Shown piece after piece: positions 49,824 to 61,322 of a DNA stretch of 64,000 bases. Each line of letters starts with the position of its first letter. Position 1 is the first letter of the stretch. Under the pieces are notes generated by a model that was not told where the DNA came from, searched no databases, and saw only the letters and a list, made by a program, of their open reading frames with translations. This stretch comes from Mastigias papua (taxonomy: Eukaryota > Cnidaria > Scyphozoa > Rhizostomeae > Mastigiidae). Location: NCBI GenBank assembly GCA_964019165.1, contig OZ025268.1, positions 15,906,852-15,970,851 of the forward strand, given 5' to 3'. The translations under genes were made by a program, and so were the position numbers.

Positions 49824-52157
49824 AACGAAAGAGGAACTAGACTGGTACAATTTGCAAAATCAAAAGGCTTGAAGATCGCAAACACCTTCTACAGGAAAAG
49901 AAACCAGAAAGTGGACATGGAGAAGCCCAAATGGGGAGACCAGGAACGAGATTGATTACATACTGGCAAACAAGAGCATGGTTAACAATGTGAACGTGGT
50001 CACAAGAGTGAACATCGGCAGTGATCACAGAATGATCAGAAGCAAGATCAAGATGAATACCAGATTGGAGAGAATGAAAATGATGAGACCAAAAGGTGCA
50101 AAAGTCAACATCAACGCTTTGAAGCAAACAGAGACTGAATTCCAACTGAAACTGCAAAACTGCTTTAAAACCTTGCAAGAAGACAGTGTGGAGGAAATGG
50201 CCCTTAGTATCACAAATATCATCAAAGACTGTGCCATGGAAACAGCTGGAAGAGATGAAAGACATCAAGAAGAAAAGCTCAAGCCTGAAACAAAAGAACT
50301 TTTGAAAGAGAGGAGAGAAATGGCAAAGAAAGATCTGAATGGCCAAGAGAGAAGGGAATACAATGAACTGTGTAAGACCAACAGGAAGAGAATGAGGGAA
50401 GACCTTAGAGAGCACAACACCTTGCGAGTGAAGAAAGCAATTGAGAGCGGAAAAGGATTGAAGAGAGCAAAAGACAAAGATGGCTGCAAGGTTCTTATAC
50501 CAGCTTTAAAAGAACAAGATGGAACCGTCACCACCAACAGGGAGAGAATTCTTGAGAGGTGCGCAGAATTCTATGAAAACCTGTACCAAGATGCAGCCCA
50601 AAACATCAGAAAAGAAGAAGCAGAGGATGTACCACCAATCCTTGACAGTGAAATTGAGCATGCAATGAAAAGCATGAAAAACAACAAAGCACCAGGGGAA
50701 GATCAAGTTGCGATTGAAATGCTGAAAGCAGGAGGCGAATTAGTCAGATCGAAGCTGAGAACACTCTTCAATAGAGTGATGACCGAAGAAAACGTGCCAA
50801 ATGAGTGGAAGAATGCCATCATCACACTCATATTTAAGAAAGGAGATAAGAAAGACCTTGCAAACTACAGACCAATAAGCGTACTCTCCAAGTCTACAAA
50901 CTCTTCATGAAGATCCTGAAGAATAGATTAAAAAACACCCTTAGTGACCATCAACCACCAGAACAAGCAGCGTACAGAAGAGGTCATTCTACCATCGACC
51001 ATTTGCAGTCAGTTGTACAAATACTCGAGAAAACCAATGAGTATAAAATACCCATACACATGGCATTTGTAGACTATGAAACAGCCTTTGATTCCATCCA
51101 ACATAAAGCTGTCTTTGAAGCACTTAAACAACACAGCGTAGAGGAAAAGTACATCAACATCCTAAAAGAAACATATGACGGAGGCACAGCTCAGGTTCGA
51201 ACTGAATCACTCAGCCGAAAGATCAAGATCATGAAAGGCGTGCGGCAAGGAGACACATTGTCGCCAGTTATGTTTACAGCAGCTTTGGAAGAAATATTCA
51301 GGAGAATGGAAGTTGAAGCGGGAATTAACATCAATGGAGAAAGGATGAACAATCTGAGATTTGCAGATGATATCATCTTATTTGCAGAAAAGGAAGAACA
51401 TCCCAGTACAATTTTGAATAATCTGAATGAAGAAGGGAGAAAAGATGGAATGAGAATGAACAAAAAGAAAACAAAGATTATGTGCAACGAAATCGCAAAA
51501 AGAAGGCAAAGAAAAGGAATATTGATTGATGGAGAACAGCTGGAAGAGGTTGAAGAATACAAGTACTTGGGCAGAATGCTGACACCTGGAAATGAGATTG
51601 CAAAAGAAATCGATGAGAGAATAACATCAGCATGGAAGAGATTTGGACAGTACAGCACGTTCCTGAGAGATCAGAGAATGCCCATATGTCTGAAAAGGAA
51701 GATCATGGACACTATCATACTACCAGCAATGACTTATGGAGCAGAGACGTGGTCACTTACCAACCATCAGAGAGAGAAATTGGCTATAACCCAAAGAAGC
51801 ATGGAAAGATCAATGCTGGGAGTCACGAAAAGAGATAAGATCCGGAATGAAGACTTGAGATCAAGAACAGAAGTGAAGGATGTCATCGAGAAAGTTATGG
51901 AAGCCAAAGGAAAGTGGGCAGGACATCTAGCCCGAATGAGAAACCACGAATGGGCAAAGAAAACAACAGAATGGACCCCATGGGACAGGAAAAGAGGAAA
52001 GGGGAGACCAAAAAGGAGATGGAGAGATGATATAGAGCAGAGAGCAGGCAGTACGTGGACCCAGAGGGCCCGAGACCGTGATGAGTGGAGAAATGTATGG
52101 AGGCCATCCGCCAGCAGTGGCGTGACAGGCCGAGTGATGATGATGATGATGATGATG
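49824..52157 (+). mobile_element. RTE-like LINE, 5'-truncated, with 11-bp target duplication
   Basis: ATGGTTCCCCC occurs at 49813-49823 and again at 52158-52168. The element starts in the endonuclease ([20 protein letters not shown]), with a frame change near 49905, then [12 protein letters not shown] and [14 protein letters not shown] follows in 49978-50910 ([34 protein letters not shown]) and, after a frameshift near 50893, in 50907-52157 ([67 protein letters not shown]). The tail is a (TGA)n run. It is a second RTE family, distinct from the one at 28567. Confidence 0.92.
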
Positions 52158-52600
52158 ATGGTTCCCCCTGTGTTAAGAAATGGTATAAAGTTGGCTGCTG
52201 AACAATCTTTCTCCAAACCCTTCCTATTTCTTCCAAAGTCCCTCAGAATTAATGTTATTGTAAAGATTGATTATGAGGCTACCTAGCTGTAAAAGTCACT
52301 GATATTCATTTCATTTCATTTTAAATTATTTACCCACGGTTGCCCCATCAATCGAAGAAGATTGCTTTACAGGGGGCCGTGCATAAAAACTCAGAAAAAA
52401 AGTTATCCATCCTTTAAAAACCTTACCCTAACTCCAATAATACATAAATATATAAAAGAAAAGAAATAGAAAAATAAATCATTTATTTACAGCATCTTTA
52501 AACGCTTTGACAGAGGATGTCTGCTTGACTGCGAAATCTAAGTGGTTCCAGACTCGAGCACCACGATATGAGAAAGTTCGTTGACTACTGCACGTTTTCA

Positions 52601-55390
52601 CTAGAGGGATTTGGAGATCAGTTCCGTGTTTCTCAAATTTTCCCTACTACATGCCGACTTTTTCGTTAAAATTTGTGACAGATAGTCTGGAGCAAGCTCA
52701 TTTATTGATTTATAGACCATGCAGGCTGTCTCGACTTGTATCATATCCGCTACCGTAGGCCAATTTAGAGTTTTTATTAAGGCACTAGCGGAAGAATCAT
52801 AGCTGCTGTTGGTCACAATTCTAGCTGCACAGTTTTGAAGTTTTTGCAGCACCTGCAACCTAGTCCCCCCCACATGCCCCCCAGACTGAATAGCAGTAGC
52901 GGAGGTGCGGCTCAACGATACCACGATACATTTTACAGAGAGTGTCCTGCGGCAGTAACTTCTTGGCATATTTAAGGAATCCAATTGCACGAGAGACCTT
53001 AGATCGTACAAAATGGATATGTTCATCCCAAGACAGATGTCTATCAATCTGTACCCCTAAATATTTGACGTTATCTACCATTTCGACTTCGGAGCCACCA
53101 ATAGAAAAAGAGGGAGGTTCCACTAGCTTTGTCGAAATCTTCTTAAGGTTGGGTCATGATCCAATAACCATCGCTTGTATCTTCAGGACATTTAGTGACA
53201 GTTTATTGCCTTGGAGCCATTTCCGTAAAGAATCAAGTTCTTTGTTCATCGTCAAATTCAGGTCGTTGACACTTCTTGCAGTAAAGGAGATGCTGGTATC
53301 ATCAGCGTACATGGTCACCTAGTACCTTTCCAGACAAAACGGAAGATCATTGATATAGACTATAAAAAGAAGGGGTCCAAGACAAGATCCCTGGGGTACA
53401 GCACAGTGTATTTTTCCTATTCGTGAAGAAACGCCATTGATCTTACTTAACTGCCTTCTGTCTTGGAGGTATGATGTAAACCAGGCAAGCTCGTTACCAG
53501 AAACTCCATATTTCTGCATCTTTTTCAGCAGGATACCATGATCAACGTTATCAAACGCTTTTTTTAGGTCTATAAACACCAATGCAGTGTATTTCCCCGT
53601 ATCCATATTTTTATGCCAATCATTGGTGCAGGACAGGAGACTTTTTACTACGGAGTAAAGACGCCTAAAACCGGACTGTTTGGGAAACAAGTGTTTGTTT
53701 GTGTCCAGGTACTTATAAAGTTGGTTGAAGATCAGTTTTTCAAAAATTCTTGAAAGAACAGGGAGAACAGATATAGGCCTGTAATTGGACCGATCATCAG
53801 TTTTTCCACTCGTGAAAATAGGGGTAACTCTAGCAATTTTCCAAGAATCTGGAAAAGCTCCTATAGCAATTGATGGATTAAATATATCACAAAGGGAGTC
53901 AGAAATAATTGGGAGACCGATCTTCAAAAAGTGATTGGCTATGCAGTCAGTGCCAAAGCCCATAGAGGTCTTGAATTTCCCCAAGACACTGGGGACCTGG
54001 TTTGAATTTACAGGTTGAAAATGAAACCTGGTTCCTTCTGGATTTACGGGGTATTCGCCCTTAAGAAGCGGGTTCTGTGTGGCAGGAATTTTCTTGCTAA
54101 GGTCTTGACCGATGTTACAAAAATAGGTGTTCATATACTCTGCTATAGCTTCATGATTTGATATTTTTTCCCCATCAACATCAAGAGTCGTAATTTGCGT
54201 GGTTTTTGATTTTTTATTAAGTACCAGATTTATAGTTTTCCAGGTACTCTTAATGTTCCCTTCATGAGAAGCAATTTTGTTCGTGAAGTAATCTCGCTTC
54301 AGATCAATATTAACCTTATTTACTTTATTCCTCATTTGTTTGTATGCATCAAATAAAACTTCAGATTCAGATTTAATGGCTTGTTTTCTTAGTTTGTCCT
54401 TTGATGTACACATAAGTTTGAAGTCTATGGTTATCCATGGTCTGAATCTTTCTGAAACACGCCTATTACGTAAAGGAGCGTGTTTCTCAAGTACAAGCGA
54501 AAACATTGTTGTCCACTGTTCCACTATGATGTCGACATCATCAGTATGTGTGACGATCCCCTTCCAATCTATTTTTTGCAAATCATCAAAAAATTTAGAT
54601 TTGCTAAAGTTTTTCATTTGCCTGGTACTGATATTTTTGTGCTGTTTTTTATCCCACCCTGAAATTTTCTGACACTGTAGACAAGATAATGATCACTGAT
54701 AGCAGTTTGATGTACACCACATACATGTTACATTTGTAAGTAGTAGCAATATGATCAATCAGCGTAGAGGAGATCGGTGTTTCTCTGGTTGCTGTTTTGA
54801 TTAACTGATGGAAGCCAAATCGCTCGTAGATCTCTGTCAAGTGTTTTGAGTGAGGTAATAGGTCAGTATTCAAACCACTGTGATCTGTGTCAGAAGACTT
54901 TGGCAGCAAATCACAGTTTGCACCTCCTAAGAGAATAATTTCCTTACCTTCTTTATCAAGGCACTGATGGCTTTCCTCCAGAAGACGAAAATTTTCAACG
55001 GTCTCATTCGGAGGACGATACCAAGCCAGCACAACGAAAGGTACAGATCTAACTGGTTTTACTTCAATGCACAGAGCCTCGTGTATTGAGGGAGATTAAC
55101 GCGGACAGTACATTTATCAAATATGGTATCTTTAATGTAAACCGCAACCCCGCCACCGAAGCGGTTGCGATCACATCTCTTGATCGTGTAGCCATCTATG
55201 CTGACAAGATCATCATGCACATTTTTATCAATTTTTGTTTCATTAGGCTATTTACGTTCAATGATGCGAACACTATACCTTTCCTGTTCCCAAGTCCAGT
55301 AGCACCGGGGAAACCACCCACAGGAGCCGCAGTTGGACCCTCCCCTAAAGGAGTCAAGCAGACATCTCCGTTAGTCTTGTCATTACTGAG
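52601..55390 (-). pseudogene. CR1 ORF2: endonuclease and reverse transcriptase
   Basis: The endonuclease is readable in shifted frames around 55240-54650, including a part with LAWYRPPNETVENF and a region ending SSTLIDHIATTYK; its SDH triad end is damaged near 54680. The RT runs unbroken from 54617 to 53319 with [73 protein letters not shown] and VPQGSCLGPLLFIVYINDLP. The YMVDDT-like box follows across a frame change near 53310. The last part (53123-52601) has VKYLGVQIDRHLSWDEHI and KMYRGIVEPHLRYCYSVWG. Confidence 0.85.
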
Positions 55391-56455
55391 TCAGAAACGG
55401 AGAGAACTAAGCAAATTATTAGTTAAAATAGTGTCACCAAAACTGTTCAAATGGAGTTTACTTCTATTCAGATGCTTTGTCGCTTCAATATTAGGATGGT
55501 CTATGAAAGTGAACTTCTTTTCTGCGCATAGATCTTTAAGAATAAGGTTTACCTTTTCTCTTTTCTTATCCAGATGTTTTTTCCCCACGAGCTATGATGC
55601 CGGAAACAACAACTTCGATATCATAGCTTCTAACGTGATTAGCTAAATCAACGATGCTTTGAGCGATCTCGACTTTGGACTTAATCTCCTCACCCCTCCG
55701 TGTAACAAGATCATTTGTTCCTATATGCAGGATTGCAATGTCAGGTTTACGTTCAACAGATGGCTGTGAATAGCTGTACATATCCTTGGTTGCTGCTCCA
55801 GGAAAACTCTTAACTTAAACATTACAGTTGTCTCCGCATTTTTCCTTCAGATCCCATCCGTAAACATGTTTCACCATAGAATCGCCTAAGATGACCCCAG
55901 AACGTCTCTTATCTGCCTTCTTTGCAGTGGCAGCAGTTTCTCTGTTTTGTGATCTTTTAGTATCAAATCCTCTCTGATTTCTATTTACAACTTCGTTGGT
56001 TGAATCTTCTGTTTTCGAACTAGAAGTGACAAGATCCACTGCCTTCATTTCGGATTCACTGTCTTCTTTACTTTTGGGATTTCATGAGGTGCCAGATGCA
56101 TTCTTTTGTTGTTCTTGCTTCCTTTTGTTGTTTTTCCTCTTTTTACTCTTATTTTTGTGCACCTGTTCGATCTCTTCAACAGAGACATCCTCATAAACAA
56201 TTGGGAGTTTCATTGACTTGGCATTGTTATTGATTTCGGTGTTATCTGATTGCTCTTTTCTAACGATCTGATTGTTCCTATTGTTTTCTGCTGCTGTTTT
56301 CGCCGTTGTTTTATTGATTAGGCCAAGTTTCATCCTGAATATGAAATTTTCCTCCTGTAGATTTCTATTAATTTCCCGTTCCTTTGCTAGCAATTTGTTG
56401 AGCTCAGTAACACTAGTTGCTACTCCATTGGTTTTTGTTCGAATATCGTTTCATC
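55391..56455 (-). pseudogene. CR1 ORF1 with SGNH/GDSL esterase
   Basis: The first part (to 56082) has a charged helical region (LAKEREINRNLQEENFIFRM) and a basic lysine-rich segment. After a stop, 56048-55815 gives SGVILGDSMVKHVYGW with the GDS nucleophile block. 55781-55566 gives DIAILHIGTNDLVTRRG with the GTND block. 55588-55391 gives HLNRSKLHLNSFGD, with the last DxxH-like block weakened. These are blocks I, III and V of SGNH hydrolases. Frameshifts lie near 56080, 55810 and 55580. In CR1 relatives the esterase may act on membranes or lipids during transposition; its role is unclear. Confidence 0.75.
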
Positions 56456-56955
56456 CATTGTATCATTCTCGACCGACTAACAACTAACAACATAGACTTC
56501 TTGACCGACTACTTACCACTCATTTTTTTGACCGGCTAACAAACACAATGGGATCCTGAATTAGCTTCAAAATCAATAGGTTTTTATGACAGCACTGCCT
56601 ATGATGCAAGTTTGACCGACTTACCAATCATATTTGTCCACTCTATTGTTTGGCACACAAAAGAAAACGATCGTTTTCCAGGATATTGAGCAAATGGAGT
56701 ATAGTCAAGCATAAACCAGATTCAGTTGAATCCTGGGCTCCTTGGTGATGTAATTACCAACCATGAATAGAAAACCAGACAAGCCAGTCAGTCGAAGGGC
56801 AGTATGAAACAGTGAAGAGATGTAAATCGAAAATTGAAAATTTAGAATATTTTCGTCTTGTACTGAGAAGATATAATGATATAAGTCATAGGAAATTTTC
56901 TAAAAATTTGACCGACTTCCGTAAGTCACGTAAGTCGGTCTGGATCCGCCCCTGA

Positions 56956-59900
56956 TAATGAAATAATAAAGGGAGAAAAACGCATATCTGAAGAAATCAC
57001 TCCCGTGTATATTAAGGAGGATTTCCTACCAAGTCAATGTAGATTACGCGAAAGAAAGAGATTCCTGAAACAGGAAAGCAAATGAGATGCGAAACGAGTG
57101 ACAATAGGATTAGGTATGAAAAACAAAAGAAACGGAGAAATGTTTTCCAAGTAGAGCAGCAGTTAAAGTATTTGAAAGACGAGATTTTTATGGCATTTGT
57201 TGTGCCTATTCTGCCTAAAAGTCGCTATTCAATTTCGAACGTGCTCTAGGAGCAATTCCAGATGCATGCTCCATTTCACGAGCCATACTGCCATGATAAG
57301 CGTCGAGACCAGACCTTTTCACTTAAGGCCTACCTATCCGTTAAATAAGTTATATCAACCACTCTCACGGCCATAGACATCTGAGCTGAGTTAAAGGGCA
57401 TGGGCACCAAGTAGGCCGCCAGATGTGCATCTCCCCAAAGGAATTAGGAGTGCGTTCTACTAAAGACGCCATTTAACGATAAGCTAGTTGATTGCTAGTT
57501 TATTCAAAATTGTATAAACTAACGACTGTTACGAAAATCTCCAAATACTATCTCAGCCAATTAAAAGGGCCATTTCCATCCGTGCACCGTGTTAGACCCT
57601 GTAATGCATCATTCCATCTTAACATTTAATTTCAATATGAAATTCTGTTAAGGTGGTCTCTTCTACATATCAGCCAATTTAAACCACTAATATACAGATA
57701 ATACTCCAAAATACAATACATATAAGCAGAATATCGTTATTTACAAATTTTACAGATGAAGGGCGTTCTTCAAGTAGTGTAATATACCCTATTTAACAGT
57801 GTTGATTTCACTAGCAGACTCTATGATGGTACATCATTTGGCCTCTCTTTTCATGGAGAATGTCCCATTTGAAAGGTGAATTTTGTTCGATTGTACACTT
57901 ATAGACCTCAAGTAGTAACTTTTTTTTATGTTCTTGGTATGAATTGTGCATTTATTTGATTCGTGTAGTCATTGAGGAGAATTCGAGTTGCTCTCCTATG
58001 GGCACCATTCAGGTCTTTATTAGAAGCTTTTCTATTTTCTAGAAAACATTCATGCCAATGGACACTAATTAAACTTGGTCGTAATGAATTTCTCACAAAA
58101 AGTAGTGATTGTTTCCCATCAAGATAGTTTCAAACCCTGGAATAGTATTCATTTTGACGTTTCTTGACAAATTTTTAATACGTGGTGGTTCAATTTCGGT
58201 TAAGAATTAATTTTCAGCCCCAGTCGTATAGCACTGCAGGCAGCAGCAATGAAGCATCCCTCTATCTCTAGAACTATGTTCTCATTTGAATTCAAGCCAT
58301 CCGAGTTCAGGCCAACATAGTTTGAGATCTTGATGCATTCGCAACCACTCGGTTTTCTTCAAGATTTCAGGTGTCACTTTCAAAACATTTGACACGAGAA
58401 AAATAGTATTATCATCTACCAAAACAGTATACTTTAAATTGCATAATGATGTGGATAAGCTCATTATGGAAAACGTTGAAGAAGAATGGACCTAGTACTG
58501 AGTCTTGAGTTACACAGTCTTGTCTTGAACTAGTTACTTTATGTCGTTACAGCTGAGAAGTAAACAAACTAACATTGCAGTGTGGTTGTGACCGTGAGAA
58601 ATATATGGGAAAATATAGCTGTTGGGAAATATGAGGAGTCAAGATACCCATAAGGAATAGTCATCTTTGCTTACTTCCATTTTGTAAACATTCGCTATCA
58701 TCTTTCTCACTAAACAAATGCTGAGAAGCATTGACCTTTCGGTTAAATGAACTCTCATTCGTAAGAACATTATGATACCAAATGAGCAAGGGGGGAAAAT
58801 GCTCTTAGCCAATCAGTTGATTTGTTTACATCCTAATTTGCCAATTAAAATGCGTAAAAGACAATAGAAAGTGAAGAGAAAATCATTGTTGATCAGATTC
58901 AGGAGCAAAGATGGCAACATAGGCTTTTTGCTGCATAAAAAGCACTTCATACAAAACGCTCTTCTCACGAGATTTCTCTTTTCCGGGTAGATTTTTACAT
59001 TTTCACTTAGCAGAAAGATTTTTCTAAAACTCTGTCGCTTCCCTTTTCGAAATATTACTGAAATCTGGAGACATGAGGTCCTATAGTTAAACAGTTTCCG
59101 CAGTATCTTAGGTATATGCTCTCCTTTGAAAGAGCTGCTGGGTGGGCTCTCCCCAAGCAAATTTCACGTATACTGACTTCAATTTTGCAGACATATTCCT
59201 AAAATATTTCTCCTTTCAAGTTTTATTTTGTCTTACCTTCTCTATGTTGCCAGTCGAGTTGCATTTTTCTCCATTGCTTGCCAAATAGAGGTAGAGCCTG
59301 TACGATGAGAGTGAGCACATTTATCAGATTGTTAAGATATTATTGCTAGTAATCGATATATTAGGTTATCACTGAGGTAATATTAACAAAAATTCATGTT
59401 TTCAACAGATCAACTTCTATTTCGAATATAATTGAAATTAGATAGCCATGGTCCTAACTTACATAAATCGCTAGCATTTAAAACTTTAAGAAAGCAATCG
59501 TCCTACTTACAATGAAATTAACAGTTCAAAAGGGTTATAATTACTGTATATAAAAACTACTCCTTTAACAAATATTGCACTTCATTACAGAGTAGAGCAA
59601 CGACAAAAGCATAATTGGATAAAAACGCACGATAATGAGCATTCGGGTTGCAACAAAATTAGCATAAAGTAATGCAGCGAATCTGCTCACTGCACTTGGC
59701 TTTACACGTACACGAATCAGCAAGGGTGGTAAACAAATATCATTGCCATAATCACAAACACACCAACAATCTATCCAATAACAAGGAAATACTAAAAATA
59801 ACCATAGTTCAAAACGTAGAACAAAAAGTTCAGTTGCTTCTATGTCGCTGCGACATATTCACTGCTATATAGTTGTTATGTAATATCAACTTCATGGAAT

Positions 59901-59960
59901 GAAATCATACTGATTTAGAGAAAAGAGCCGTATGAACACATCGATTAACACTCTCTAGCG
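56956..59960. other. Intergenic, nothing recognised
   Basis: Three kilobases with no protein-like frame, splice pattern or repeat structure that I can support. Open frames such as 58813-59160 on the minus strand show no domain features. Confidence 0.4.
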
Positions 59961-60189
59961 CATGGGTGGGCAGCTTTCGGTCCGCGGCCACAATCGGGCT
60001 CTCAAAAGGAATTCTTGTGGTCCGTTACTAGATTTTCACATTCTTTGCTAACTTCCTTGTAGTTTGGAATAGTCTGGGTTTGTTAGGTTCTCACAAATGC
60101 AAGTTTTACTTAGCTTAGCTTACCGTTGACTACTTGATGCAAATATTTGACGGGTCCGGTACACCCTCCTGAAAGGTTGCCTACCCTTG
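59961..60189. mobile_element. hAT-type MITE
   Basis: The ends are inverted copies of CATGGGTGGGCAGCTTTC, the right one reading GAAAGGTTGCCTACCCTTG. CA(N)GGGTNGGCAACC ends are typical of hAT elements. The 8-bp flanks match in five positions only. No ORF in 229 bp. Confidence 0.65.
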
Positions 60190-60233
60190 CCATAGAGCAT
60201 GAAACAGCGACACAAGAAATACATACACAAACC

Positions 60234-61162
<929 letters not shown>

Positions 61163-61290
61163 CTATGTGTCTGATAAAACCGAAGGCTCAATCTCTTCTC
61201 CGTCATTTGTGGCATCAATTTGATCAGCATCATGATCTCCATCATGATAGTCATCGAATGAATCCTCCTCTTCCTCCTCCTCCTCCTCCT

Positions 61291-61322
<32 letters not shown>

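Larger units (their letters stand above)
52307..56955 (-). mobile_element. CR1-type LINE with esterase-bearing ORF1, nearly full length
   Basis: The minus-strand order is a 5' region with GTCGGTC words (56955-56460), ORF1 with coiled coil and SGNH esterase (56455-55391), endonuclease and RT ORF2 (about 55390-52600), and a 3' UTR ending in a short (TGAAA)n-like tail at 52307. Esterase ORF1 and short-repeat tails are hallmarks of CR1/L2-group elements. Frameshifts occur in both ORFs. The 5' end is placed at CAGGGGCGGATCCAG near 56955, which may instead belong to a neighbouring element. Confidence 0.8.
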
